Positions 52,848 to 61,256 of a stretch of DNA of 64,000 nt are shown one piece after another. The stretch is from assembly GCF_003416895.1 (NCBI RefSeq), contig NZ_QVIO01000007.1:124001-188000 (forward strand), in the 5' to 3' direction. The position numbers were made by a program, and so were the translations under genes. The DNA comes from Duganella sp. BJB476 (GTDB lineage Bacteria; Pseudomonadota; Gammaproteobacteria; Burkholderiales; Burkholderiaceae_D). Each line of letters opens with the position of its first letter. The first letter of the stretch is position 1. Under the pieces are notes generated by a model that ran no database searches, was not told where the DNA came from, and was given only the letters and a program-made list of their open reading frames with translations.

Positions 52848-53195
52848 ATGGATCAGACACAACAGAACGGCAAAGGCATCGCCGACAACCAGGCCGCCAG
52901 CGCCACCGCGCGCGACAAGCTGATGGATGAACTGAAGCACGCCATCGGCGAAGCCGAGGACTGGCTGAAGGATGCCACCAAAGAGCCCGCACCCAACTCC
53001 GAAACCCGCGCCCGCTTCGACGACACGCTACGCACCGCCAAGACCGACCTGCGCAAACTGGAAGACAGCGTCATCGCCCGCAGCCGCAGCGCGGCCGACT
53101 CGGCCAACGTCTACGTGCGCGACAATCCGTGGAAATCGGTGGGCCTGGGCGCGGCGATCGGCGTCATCGTCGGGCTGCTGGTAGCGCGCAGATAG
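52848..53195 (+). CDS. DUF883 (ElaB/YqjD/YgaM)-family protein
   Basis: A 115-aa protein: long amphipathic helix (KLMDELKHAIGEAEDWLKDATKE and DDTLRTAKTDLRKLEDSVIARSRSAADSANVYV) followed by the DUF883 C-terminal motif DNPWKSVGLGAAIGVIVGLLVARR, a single membrane anchor. E. coli YqjD/ElaB are inner-membrane proteins that bind ribosomes in stationary phase. Its last 32 bp overlap the 3' end of the convergent MmcQ/YjbR gene. Confidence 0.92.
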   Translation: MDQTQQNGKGIADNQAASATARDKLMDELKHAIGEAEDWLKDATKEPAPNSETRARFDDTLRTAKTDLRKLEDSVIARSRSAADSANVYVRDNPWKSVGLGAAIGVIVGLLVARR

Positions 53196-53535
53196 ACTCC
53201 ACACTGGCGCCATGCAGCTTGAGCAGCGACTTCGGCGCCGCCAGCAGCCAGGCTTGCGCCAGACGCAGCTTCGCGCCATCGGGATGCGCTTGCGGCAGGC
53301 GCACCAGTACCCACGGGTGGTCGCGGTAGTGGTCGGTGATGTAGTACGTTTCCGGCTCCACCGTCAGCAGGCGCTCGCGTTCTTCCCACGTGGTGCGCAC
53401 CGCCACCGACTCGCCATCCTCCTTCAGCCGCGCCATCAGCTTGCCCTTCACCTTCAGCGCCGGCGTGCCGTACGAGGTCGACTCTTCGACTAGCGGAAGC
53501 GCCAGGCCCAGCGCCTTGAATGCGTCGAAGTCCAT
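53164..53535 (-). CDS. MmcQ/YjbR-family protein
   Basis: A 123-aa protein of the MmcQ/YjbR family (CyaY-like fold, often DNA-binding in predictions; role unknown). Features: LALPLVEESTSYGTPALKVKGKLMARL, the middle ERERLLTVEPETYYITDHYRDHPWVLVRL and the C-terminal LRLAQAWLLAAPKSLL. It is 1 nt downstream of the HiPIP gene on the same strand. The C-terminus overlaps the DUF883 gene in antisense. Confidence 0.85.
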   Translation of the reverse strand: MDFDAFKALGLALPLVEESTSYGTPALKVKGKLMARLKEDGESVAVRTTWEERERLLTVEPETYYITDHYRDHPWVLVRLPQAHPDGAKLRLAQAWLLAAPKSLLKLHGASVESICALPAARR

Positions 53536-53536
53536 G

Positions 53537-53836
53537 TCAGCCGAACGAGGTACACCAGCCGGCGGCCGTCACCAGCTTGCCGGGGAAGATGGCGCAGCCG
53601 CCCATGTCGTTCGGGCCGTCCTCGTAGATCTGGCACTTGCTGCAGCGGTCGCCGGCTTTGAAGTCGGGGAATTTGTGCCCGTCTACCTTGGCGGCGTCAA
53701 CCACATAGTTGAACTCTTTGGCCAGCGGCTCGTCTTCCTTCAGCGGCACGCGGTCCTCTGCCCATGCCATGCAGCCCAGCGTAGCAGCGGCCAGCCCGGC
53801 GCAAGTGTTCAGAATAAATACCCGGCGATTCGTCAT
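53537..53836 (-). CDS. High-potential iron-sulfur protein (HiPIP), Tat-exported
   Basis: A 99-aa periplasmic electron carrier with one [4Fe-4S] cluster. Twin-arginine signal TNRRVFILNTCAGLAAATLG; cluster ligands Cys65, Cys68, Cys81 and Cys95 in RCSKCQIYEDG, GGCAIFPG and GWCTSFG, the exact HiPIP spacing. ATG 53836 was chosen because the signal starts there and GGAAAGGAAAAAAG precedes it. HiPIPs can feed electrons to terminal oxidases; with two oxidase clusters nearby it is a possible donor (inference). Confidence 0.93.
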   Translation of the reverse strand: MTNRRVFILNTCAGLAAATLGCMAWAEDRVPLKEDEPLAKEFNYVVDAAKVDGHKFPDFKAGDRCSKCQIYEDGPNDMGGCAIFPGKLVTAAGWCTSFG

Positions 53837-53979
53837 CTTTTTTCCTTTCCGTCGCTGCCGCGCCACATGGCCTCGGCCCGGCAATGATACGCGCTTAATG
53901 TCGAAAACATACTGCTATACTCAATGTTGCCAAGCACTCTACATCTAACAAATTCTAACAAATAGAATGAGGGGACGAC

Positions 53980-55239
53980 ATGTACAAGGCCATACGCACA
54001 CTAGCTCTTTGCGGTACGATCGGCGCCCTGCTGGGCGCTTGCGGCAAGTCCGAGGCGCCCGTCTCGGCCGAGCAGGCCAGCGCCGACGCGGCGTTCCAGA
54101 AGAAGCTGCAGGAGCAGCTGCTCGACGCCAAACCCGGCAGCGTGGTCGAGATCCCGGCCGGTACCTATCATCTCACTAGCGGCCTCACCCTGCGCGGCAA
54201 CGGCGTCACGGTACGCGGCGCAGGCATGGACAAGACCATCCTCTCATTCAAGGGCCAGGTCACCGGGCCGGAAGGCATGCTGGTCTACGCCAGCAACTTC
54301 ACCATCGAAGGCCTGACCATCGAGGACTCCAAGGGCGATGGCCTGAAGATCAACGACGGCGACAACATCACCATCCGCAAGGTCAAGGTGCAGTGGACCG
54401 GCGGCTCCAAGGTCACCAACGGTGCCTACGGCATCTACCCGGTCAAGACCCGCAACGTGCTGATCGAGGACAGCGTGGCCATCGCCGCCTCCGACGCCGG
54501 CATCTACGTCGGCCAGTCCAACGGTGTCGTGGTGCGCCGCTGTCGCGCCGAGCAAAACGTGGCCGGCATCGAAATCGAAAACACCATCAACGCCGACGTC
54601 TACGACAACGTCGCCACCAACAACACCGGCGGCATCCTGGTGTTCAACATGCCCAACCTGTCGCAGCCCGGCCATAGCACCCGCGTGTACAAGAACAAGG
54701 TCGAGAAGAACAACCTCGGCAACTTCGCCGCGCGCGGCACGGCCGTGGCCAGCGTGCCGGCCGGTTCCGGCATCGTCATCAACTCCAACTCGAAAGTTGA
54801 GATCTTCGACAACGACGTCACCGACAACCAGACCGCCAACGTCATCATCTCCAGCTACCACTCCACCGGCTACTTCACCGAGAAAGGCGTGGCCGCCGGC
54901 TACGATCCGTATCCGAAGGCGATCTACGTCTACGGCAACCGCTTCAAGGGCGGCGGCGATTCGCCCGATGGCCTGGACCTGAAGGCGCTGAAGATCGCCA
55001 TGTACGGCATCAGCGGCCACCTGCCCGACGTGCTGTGGGACGGCTATGTCGACACCAAGCTGCTGGTCAAAGGCGTGATGCCGGCCGAGCAGCGCATCTG
55101 CATCCAGGACGGCGTGGAAGTGCTGAACGCCGACGGTCCTAACAAGTACAAAAACCCCAGCAAGGAAACAGCGCCGTTCCGCTGCGAGCTGGCCAAGCTG
55201 CCGCCGGTGACCATCGCCCAACTCGCCGCGCAGTCATGA
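53980..55239 (+). CDS. Parallel beta-helix lipoprotein (TIGR03805-like, SO2931 type)
   Basis: A 419-aa lipoprotein: signal MYKAIRTLALCGTIGALLG with lipobox LGAC (Cys21). The rest is a right-handed beta-helix rich in Asn/Asp/Gly turns: EIPAGTYHLTSGLTLRGNGVTVRG, SNFTIEGLTIEDSKGDGLKI, DAGIYVGQSNGVVVRRCRAE and VAGIEIENTINADVYDN; then GIVINSNSKVEIFDND. It lacks GH28 catalytic motifs, so polygalacturonase activity is not supported. It overlaps the downstream dihaem cytochrome by 4 bp. This pair recurs in diverse proteobacteria with no known function. Confidence 0.85.
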   Translation: MYKAIRTLALCGTIGALLGACGKSEAPVSAEQASADAAFQKKLQEQLLDAKPGSVVEIPAGTYHLTSGLTLRGNGVTVRGAGMDKTILSFKGQVTGPEGMLVYASNFTIEGLTIEDSKGDGLKINDGDNITIRKVKVQWTGGSKVTNGAYGIYPVKTRNVLIEDSVAIAASDAGIYVGQSNGVVVRRCRAEQNVAGIEIENTINADVYDNVATNNTGGILVFNMPNLSQPGHSTRVYKNKVEKNNLGNFAARGTAVASVPAGSGIVINSNSKVEIFDNDVTDNQTANVIISSYHSTGYFTEKGVAAGYDPYPKAIYVYGNRFKGGGDSPDGLDLKALKIAMYGISGHLPDVLWDGYVDTKLLVKGVMPAEQRICIQDGVEVLNADGPNKYKNPSKETAPFRCELAKLPPVTIAQLAAQS

Positions 55240-56372
55240 TGGTGAGATTCGCAGCGATCACCTGCACGCTGATGCTCGCGGCGTGCACGCAGACCCAGGC
55301 CCCGGTGAGCTTTATCACCGAAGGCAATCCGGCCAAGTTGAGCGACTGGCATCTGATGGCCGTCTCCGGCGGCCGCCTGAACCTGAACTCCGGCGTGGTT
55401 CCGTACGACCTCAATACGCCACTGTTCACCGACTACGCGCAGAAGCTGCGCACCGTCTGGATGCCGAAGGGCCAGAGCGCTGCCTACAACGCCGATACAA
55501 CGTTTGATTTCCCGGTCGGGACCATCATCAGCAAGACCTTCTACTATCCGAAGGCCGACGGTCCCTCCAAGGCGGTGCTGGCCAAGTACGACACCAGCAA
55601 GACCGGCGGCGACAAGCTGGACCTGGCCAACGTGCGCCTGGTCGAAACCCGTCTGCTGGTGCGCCGCGCCGACGGCTGGATCGCCCTGCCCTATGTGTGG
55701 AACGCCGAGCAGACCGAAGCCGTACTGTCGCGCACCGGCGACCAGATACCGCTGGAAGTGGTGCATGAAAACGGCGACCGCAAGCCGCTGACCTACGTGG
55801 TGCCGAACGTGAACCAGTGCGCGTCCTGCCACGTGGCGGACGTCAAGTCGCGCCAGTTCCAGCCCATCGGCCCGAAGGCGCGGCATATGAACCGCAGCTA
55901 CAGCTACGACGGCGTGACCAGCAATCAGCTCGACTATCTGGCCCGCATCGGCTACCTGAGCGGCGCGCCCGCCAATGCGGCGACGGCGGCGCCGCACAAC
56001 GCCAACTGGCTAGACAAGGGTCAGACGCTGAACGCGCGCGCCCGCGCCTACCTGGACATCAACTGCGCCCACTGCCACAACGACAAGGGCGCGGCCAACA
56101 CCACCGCGCTGCACTTGAACATGGGGGCGCCGGCCGACCTGCATCTGGGACTGTGCAAACCGCCGGTGGCGGCGGGCGCGGGCACGGGTGGTCACAACTA
56201 CGGCATCGCACCGGGCCAGCCGGATGACTCGATCATGGTCTACCGGCTCAGCTCCGACCAGACCGGCGTCATGATGCCGGAACTGGGACGGGGCTCGGTC
56301 CACAAGGAGGGCGTGGAACTGATACGGGCGTGGATCGCCGCGATGAAGCAAGGCTGCGGCGGAACCAGTTAG
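55236..56372 (+). CDS. Dihaem c-type cytochrome lipoprotein (SO2930/TIGR03806-like)
   Basis: A 378-aa protein: lipobox LAAC (Cys17), then SDWHLMAVSGGRLNLNSGVVPYDLNTPLFTDYA, FPVGTIISKTFYYP and RLLVRRADGWIALPYVWN. Two haem sites: CASCH at 195-199 and CAHCH at 277-281 (DINCAHCHNDKG); a possible axial Met is in GVMMPELGR. ATG 55236 overlaps the beta-helix stop (TCATGATG). The partner is always the beta-helix lipoprotein, so they may form one cell-surface or periplasmic complex. Function unknown. Confidence 0.87.
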   Translation: MMVRFAAITCTLMLAACTQTQAPVSFITEGNPAKLSDWHLMAVSGGRLNLNSGVVPYDLNTPLFTDYAQKLRTVWMPKGQSAAYNADTTFDFPVGTIISKTFYYPKADGPSKAVLAKYDTSKTGGDKLDLANVRLVETRLLVRRADGWIALPYVWNAEQTEAVLSRTGDQIPLEVVHENGDRKPLTYVVPNVNQCASCHVADVKSRQFQPIGPKARHMNRSYSYDGVTSNQLDYLARIGYLSGAPANAATAAPHNANWLDKGQTLNARARAYLDINCAHCHNDKGAANTTALHLNMGAPADLHLGLCKPPVAAGAGTGGHNYGIAPGQPDDSIMVYRLSSDQTGVMMPELGRGSVHKEGVELIRAWIAAMKQGCGGTS

Positions 56373-56373
56373 G

Positions 56374-57339
56374 TTAAGGCGCTACGCGCTTGTCCTTGAA
56401 GAAGGCCCAGGTTTCGTCAGCGTATTCAAGGTCGCCGTTTTGCTTGCCCAGCACCGCCAGCACCAGCCATGACAGGCTGTGCGCGATGCTGGGCTGTACG
56501 TGGCCGGCGTTTTCCATTTTGAGGAATTCGACCTGCGTCTGTTTCGGATCGCCGCCCCAGACATAACGCACCAGCGACGTCTTGTCCGCCGCATCGCGAT
56601 GCGGCACCTGCGTGATCGTCGGCGTAGGCGGCAACTGCGCCAGCTCGCGCCAGTATTTCACCGACTCCTCGGCGGTCAGGCCGGAGCCGCGCCCCGTCAA
56701 CAGGAAGTGACCGACCTCGCCGCCCGAGTAGGGCGCGATCTTGTCCTCGGTGCCATGCGCCACCAGTATCGGCACGGCGCGCTTGGGGGCCGGGCACAGA
56801 TTCTTGACCGGCATCAGCATACTCGACACGGCCACCGCCGCCAGGCGCGGCCCCAGCTCGATCGCCGCGCGATACACCATGCCGCCGCCATTGGAAGCCC
56901 CGGACAGATACACCCGCGACGGATCGGCATTGTGCTGCGCGACTGCCTGGTCGATCAGCGCGGCGATGAAGCCGACATCGTCGGTCTTGGGATTGGTGGG
57001 AGCGTCCGCGCGGCAGTCGTTCCAGCCCTGCTTGTCGTCGCTACCTTTGGCGCCGTCGGGCGCGATGACCAGCAGGCCTTCGCGATCGGCCACGGCCAGC
57101 CAGGCGGCGGCTGGATCATCGATCCGCCCTTTGCCGAAAGTGAGGTTAGCGGAGGCCGCGTGACCGTGCAGCAGGATCACCAGCGGCAACTTGCCCGCCA
57201 CCGGAGTCGCCGGCTGCGCCAGCAGATAGTGGCGCGGCCCTTCTGGCCGCTGCATCGTCTCGGAAACGATGGTCGCGGCGCCCGCCTGTAAAACGGTGAA
57301 GGCTGCAATCAAGGGGAGATATCGTACTACCGTCATCAT
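56374..57339 (-). CDS. Secreted alpha/beta-hydrolase, PHB depolymerase / LpqC-like esterase
   Basis: A 321-aa protein with signal region LIAAFTVLQAGAATI. Alpha/beta-hydrolase features: LVILLHGHAASANLTFG (oxyanion loop), nucleophile Ser149 in LSGASNGGGM, PILVAHGTEDKIAPYSGG (acid Asp) and ENAGHVQPS (His). This is the esterase_phd/LpqC group that includes polyhydroxybutyrate depolymerases and feruloyl/acetylxylan esterases. The true substrate is unknown. It converges on the cytochrome gene with only 1 nt between stops. Confidence 0.88.
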   Translation of the reverse strand: MMTVVRYLPLIAAFTVLQAGAATIVSETMQRPEGPRHYLLAQPATPVAGKLPLVILLHGHAASANLTFGKGRIDDPAAAWLAVADREGLLVIAPDGAKGSDDKQGWNDCRADAPTNPKTDDVGFIAALIDQAVAQHNADPSRVYLSGASNGGGMVYRAAIELGPRLAAVAVSSMLMPVKNLCPAPKRAVPILVAHGTEDKIAPYSGGEVGHFLLTGRGSGLTAEESVKYWRELAQLPPTPTITQVPHRDAADKTSLVRYVWGGDPKQTQVEFLKMENAGHVQPSIAHSLSWLVLAVLGKQNGDLEYADETWAFFKDKRVAP

Positions 57340-57352
57340 GCAACCTTTCGTC

Positions 57353-58177
57353 TTAGTTAGAAGAACCCAGTTCGTCGCCCATTTCCTTGCCGCGCTGCTG
57401 GGCCGCTTTCATCGCCTTGATGATCGCTGCCTTCACGCCGCTGTCTTCCATGCTGGTCAGCGCCGCGTAGGTGGTGCCGCCTTTCGACGTCACCCGTTCG
57501 CGCAGCAGCGAGACCGGTTCGCTCGACTGCACCGCCAGCTGCGAAGCGCCGGCAAAGGTGGCCATCGCCAGCTGCTTGCCCTGCTCCGCGCTCAGGCCCA
57601 TGTCCACGGCGGCCTGCTGCATCGCCTCGATGAAGTAGAACACATAAGCCGGGCCGCTGCCCGACACCGCCGTCACCGCATCGATCTGCGACTCGTCGTC
57701 CAGCCACACCGTCGGGCCGACGGCGCGCAGGATATCGTCAGCAGCCTGCTTCTGCGCAGCGGACACGCCGGCCGTCGCCGCCATGCCGGTGATGCCCATG
57801 CCGATCAGCGCCGGCGTGTTCGGCATGCAGCGCACGATGGCGCCGTAGCCGCCCAGCCAGCGCGACAAGTCCACGATGCGGATGCCGGCCGCGATCGAGA
57901 CGATCACCGGCTGCCTGGCCTGGTCGATCAGCGGCAGCAGTTGGGCTGCCACTTCGCGCATGCTTTGCGGTTTGACCGCCAACACGATCACGTCCGCCGC
58001 CGAGACGGCGACATCGGCGCCGCTGGCCGTGGTCACGCCGAATTGCTGCTGCAGGCGAACCAGCGCTTCCGCGTTCGGATCGGCCACATGGATGTTGGCG
58101 CCGTCGGTGAGTTTGTTGGCCAGTCCCGCGATCAGGGCGGAGGCCATGTTGCCGCCGCCGATAAATGCTATTTTCAT
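57353..58177 (-). CDS. proC: Pyrroline-5-carboxylate reductase
   Basis: Last step of proline synthesis: reduces pyrroline-5-carboxylate with NAD(P)H. The 274-aa protein starts MKIAFIGGGNMASALIAGLA (Rossmann loop), has VAVSAADVIVLAVKPQSM, CMPNTPALIGMGITGM and the signature AVTAVSGSGPAYVFYFIEAM with SKGGTTYAAL. ATG 58177 is fixed by homology; the frame is open upstream inside yggS. It starts 1 nt after the yggS stop, the common yggS-proC pair. Confidence 0.97.
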   Translation of the reverse strand: MKIAFIGGGNMASALIAGLANKLTDGANIHVADPNAEALVRLQQQFGVTTASGADVAVSAADVIVLAVKPQSMREVAAQLLPLIDQARQPVIVSIAAGIRIVDLSRWLGGYGAIVRCMPNTPALIGMGITGMAATAGVSAAQKQAADDILRAVGPTVWLDDESQIDAVTAVSGSGPAYVFYFIEAMQQAAVDMGLSAEQGKQLAMATFAGASQLAVQSSEPVSLLRERVTSKGGTTYAALTSMEDSGVKAAIIKAMKAAQQRGKEMGDELGSSN

Positions 58178-58178
58178 T

Positions 58179-58889
58179 TCAAGCCTTGTTGTAGTTTCGT
58201 GAACCAAAAATGGCGCTGCCGACGCGCACGATGGTCGCGCCCTCGGCAATCGCGGCGCGCAGGTCGGCCGACATGCCCATCGACAGCGTGTCGAGCGCCA
58301 GACCGTCGGCGCGCAGCTGCTCGTATAGCACGCGCAGCTGGGCGAACGCCGCCCGCTGCTGCGCAAAGTCTTCGGCCGGCTCGGGGATCGCCATCAGGCC
58401 GCGCAACGTCAGATTCGGCAGCGCCGCGACCTTGTGGGCCAGCTCCGCCAATTCCGCCGGGGCCACGCCGCTCTTGCTGGCCTCCCCGCTGATATTCACC
58501 TGCAAACAGATTTGCAACGGCGCCATGCCGGCCGGCCGCTGCTCCGACAGCCGCTGCGCGATCTTCTCGCGCTCGACCGTGTGCACCCAATCGAAGTGCT
58601 CGGCGATGGGGCGGGTCTTGTTGCTCTGGATCGGGCCGATGAAATGCCACTCCAGCGTGGGCGCGCCGGCCGCCTTCAGCGCCGCGATCTTGTCCAGCGC
58701 CTCCTGCAGGTAATTCTCGCCGAAAGCGCGCTGGCCGGCCTGCACCGCCTCCAGCACCGCGTCCGGCCCGAAGGTCTTGGACACGGCCAGCAACTGCACC
58801 GATTGCGGCGCACGGCCAACATCTTGGGCTGCGGCAACAATAGTCGAGGTGATTGCTTGCAAGTTCTGGGGGATCAGGGACATAATCAT
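58179..58889 (-). CDS. YggS/PROSC-family pyridoxal-5'-phosphate homeostasis protein
   Basis: A 236-aa PLP-binding TIM-barrel. The PLP Lys is in VQLLAVSKTFGPDAVLEAV; GQRAFGENYLQEALDKI, LEWHFIGPIQSNKTRPIAEHFDWVHTVER and RGLMAIPEPAEDFAQQRAAF follow, as does the C-terminal LSMGMSADLRAAIAEGATIVRVGSAIFGSR. The family buffers PLP and affects amino-acid metabolism. A second ATG two codons on is an alternative start. It is divergent from pilT. Confidence 0.96.
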   Translation of the reverse strand: MIMSLIPQNLQAITSTIVAAAQDVGRAPQSVQLLAVSKTFGPDAVLEAVQAGQRAFGENYLQEALDKIAALKAAGAPTLEWHFIGPIQSNKTRPIAEHFDWVHTVEREKIAQRLSEQRPAGMAPLQICLQVNISGEASKSGVAPAELAELAHKVAALPNLTLRGLMAIPEPAEDFAQQRAAFAQLRVLYEQLRADGLALDTLSMGMSADLRAAIAEGATIVRVGSAIFGSRNYNKA

Positions 58890-58962
58890 CGAGTAAAAAT
58901 CGTTAGAAACAACGGTTGGCGCCGGAACGGCACCTCACCAACGTCAGGCACAGGGATTATAA

Positions 58963-60006
58963 ATGGACATCTCCGAACTTCTCGCATTCTCCGTCAAGAA
59001 CAAGGCTTCGGACTTGCACCTGTCGGCCGGGCTGCCGCCGATGATACGGGTGCACGGCGACGTGCGCCGCATCAACCTGCCGCCGCTGGAGCACAAGGAC
59101 GTGCACGGCATGATCTATGACATCATGAACGACGGCCAGCGCAAGGCCTACGAAGAGATGCTGGAATGCGACTTCTCGTTCGCGATTCCCGGCCTGGCGC
59201 GCTTCCGCGTCAACGCCTACAACCAGGAACGGGGCGCCTCGGCGGTGCTGCGGACGATTCCGTCCAAGATCCTCAGCCTGGAAGACCTTAACGCGCCGAA
59301 GATCTTCGCCGAGTTCGCGCTCAAGCCGCGCGGGCTGGTGCTGGTGACGGGGCCGACCGGTTCCGGCAAGTCGACCACGCTGGCGGCGATGGTCAACCAC
59401 CTCAATGAAAACGAATACGGCCACATCCTGACGATCGAAGACCCGATCGAGTTCGTGCACGAATCGAAGAAATGCCTGATCAACCAGCGCGAAGTGGGAC
59501 CGCACACGCTGTCGTTCAACAACGCGCTGCGTTCGGCACTGCGGGAGGATCCGGACTGCATCCTGGTCGGCGAGCTGCGCGACCTGGAGACCATCCGCCT
59601 GGCGCTGTCGGCGGCCGAGACCGGCCACCTGGTGTTCGGCACCTTGCACACCTCGTCGGCCGCCAAGACCATCGACCGTATCGTCGACGTCTTCCCTGCC
59701 GATGAAAAGGAAATGGTACGGGCGATGCTGTCCGAATCGCTGCAAGCGGTGATCTCGCAGACGCTGTTGAAAACCAAAGACGGCAACGGCCGCGTGGCGG
59801 CGCACGAAATCATGGTGGCGACGCCGGCGATCCGCAACCTGATCCGCGAAGCCAAGATCGCGCAGATGTACTCGGCGATCCAGACCGGCAGCAACGTCGG
59901 CATGCAGACGCTGGACCAGAACCTGACGGACCTGGTGCGCCGCAACGTCATCAGCGCCGCCGCCGCCCGCAACGCCGCCAAGACGCCGGACAACTTCCCC
60001 GGCTAA
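58963..60006 (+). CDS. pilT: Type IV pilus retraction ATPase PilT
   Basis: A 347-aa hexameric ATPase that depolymerises type IV pili. MDISELLAFSVKNKASDLHL and SAGLPPMIRVHGDVRR at the N-terminus, Walker A GPTGSGKSTTLAAMVNH, Asp box TIEDPIEFVHESKKCL, Walker B CILVGELRDLETIRLALSAAETGHLVFGTLHT, and the PilT AIRNLIRE (AIRNLIR) motif near residue 285. All match canonical PilT. It is followed by a long palindrome and then pilU, the usual pair. Confidence 0.97.
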   Translation: MDISELLAFSVKNKASDLHLSAGLPPMIRVHGDVRRINLPPLEHKDVHGMIYDIMNDGQRKAYEEMLECDFSFAIPGLARFRVNAYNQERGASAVLRTIPSKILSLEDLNAPKIFAEFALKPRGLVLVTGPTGSGKSTTLAAMVNHLNENEYGHILTIEDPIEFVHESKKCLINQREVGPHTLSFNNALRSALREDPDCILVGELRDLETIRLALSAAETGHLVFGTLHTSSAAKTIDRIVDVFPADEKEMVRAMLSESLQAVISQTLLKTKDGNGRVAAHEIMVATPAIRNLIREAKIAQMYSAIQTGSNVGMQTLDQNLTDLVRRNVISAAAARNAAKTPDNFPG

Positions 60007-60011
60007 AAACC

Positions 60012-60099
60012 TGGGGGTCAAGTCTGACATTCGGACACGGCCTCTGCCGTAAGCACAACTACGGCAGAGGCCGTGTCCGAATGTCAGACTTGACCCCCA
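60012..60099. repeat. Long perfect inverted repeat, copy 2 (between pilT and pilU)
   Basis: An 88-bp element: two exact reverse-complement 40-nt arms around an 8-nt loop (agcacaac). The outer part matches copy 1 (GGGGTCAAGTCTGACATTCG, then GACACG) with one added G. The inner arm GCCTCTGCCGTA replaces AGCTCCGCCGTA, with matching changes on the other arm. It begins 5 nt after the pilT stop and ends 16 nt before the pilU start. No T-run follows, so it is not a classical terminator; it may affect pilT/pilU mRNA stability or ratio. Confidence 0.92.
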
Positions 60100-60115
60100 C
60101 TGAAAAGGACACATC

Positions 60116-61252
60116 ATGGAACGCGACCAGGCCTCCAAATTCATGTTCGACCTGCTGCGGCTGATGACCAGCAAGAAGGGCTCGGATCTGTTCATCACCG
60201 CCGGCTTCCCGCCCGCCATCAAGATCGACGGCAAGATGACGCCGGTGTCGTCGCAGGTGCTGACCTCGGCCCACACCATGGACCTGGCGCGCTCCATCAT
60301 GAACGACAAGCAAACCGCCTCGTTCGAACTGACCAAGGAAGCCAACTTCGCCATCAGCCCCGGCGACCTGGGCCGCTTCCGCGTGTCGGCGTTTGTGCAG
60401 ATGAGCTCGGTCGGCATGGTGCTGCGGACCATCACCAGCGAAATCCCCAAACTGGAAGACCTCGGCCTGCCCGACGTGCTCAAGGACGTGGTCATGTCCA
60501 AGCGCGGCCTGGTCATCATGGTCGGCGCCACCGGCTCCGGCAAGTCGACCACCTTGGCCGCCATGGTCGGCTACCGTAACGAGAACAGCTACGGCCACAT
60601 CATCACCATCGAAGACCCGGTCGAATACGTCCACCCGCACAAGAACTGCATCATGACCCAGCGCGAAGTGGGCGTCGACACCGAGGACTGGGCCATCGCG
60701 CTGAAGAACACGCTGCGCCAGGCGCCGGACGTGATCCAGATCGGCGAGATCCGCGACCGCGAAACCATGGACCACGCGATCGCCTTCGCCGAGACCGGCC
60801 ACCTGTGCCTGGCCACCCTGCACGCCAACAGCGCCAACCAGGCGCTCGACCGCATCATCAACTTCTTCCCCGAGGAACGCCGCCAGCAGTTGCTGATGGA
60901 CCTGTCGCTGAACCTGAAAGGCATGATCTCGCAGCGCCTGATCCCCCGCAAGGAATCCAAGGGGCGCGCCGTGGCGATCGAGATCATGCTAAATTCTCCG
61001 CTGATCTCGGACCTGATCTTCAAGGGCGAAGTCCACGAAATCAAGGAGCTGATGAAGAAGTCGCGCGAGCTGGGCATGCAGACGTTCGACCAGTCGCTGT
61101 TCGATCTGCACGAAGCGGATATCATCACCTACGAAGACGCGCTGCGCAACGCCGACTCCGTCAACGACCTGCGGCTGGCCATCAAGCTCGAAGGCAAGGC
61201 CGCCAAGAACCGGGATCTCTCGGCCGGAACCGAACATTTAGGACTCGTCTGA
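60116..61252 (+). CDS. pilU: PilU, PilT-dependent twitching ATPase
   Basis: A 378-aa PilT paralog that assists PilT retraction. ASKFMFDLLRLMTSKKGSDL, FITAGFPPAIKIDGKMTPVS, Walker A GATGSGKSTTLAAMVGY, Asp box TIEDPVEYVHPHKNC, Walker B VIQIGEIRDRETMDHAI and HANSANQALDRIINFFPEERR are PilU-type. The start ATG 60116 is preceded by AAAAGGACAC. It is separated from pilT by the inverted repeat. The gene at 49620 is its closest relative in the window. Confidence 0.96.
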   Translation: MERDQASKFMFDLLRLMTSKKGSDLFITAGFPPAIKIDGKMTPVSSQVLTSAHTMDLARSIMNDKQTASFELTKEANFAISPGDLGRFRVSAFVQMSSVGMVLRTITSEIPKLEDLGLPDVLKDVVMSKRGLVIMVGATGSGKSTTLAAMVGYRNENSYGHIITIEDPVEYVHPHKNCIMTQREVGVDTEDWAIALKNTLRQAPDVIQIGEIRDRETMDHAIAFAETGHLCLATLHANSANQALDRIINFFPEERRQQLLMDLSLNLKGMISQRLIPRKESKGRAVAIEIMLNSPLISDLIFKGEVHEIKELMKKSRELGMQTFDQSLFDLHEADIITYEDALRNADSVNDLRLAIKLEGKAAKNRDLSAGTEHLGLV

Positions 61253-61256
61253 CACC

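Noticed and set aside
53980-55239. A third pectinase (polygalacturonase) on the basis of the beta-helix
   Set aside because: The NTD, DD, GHG and RxK motifs are absent, and it is a lipoprotein paired with a cytochrome, 40 kb from the pectin genes.
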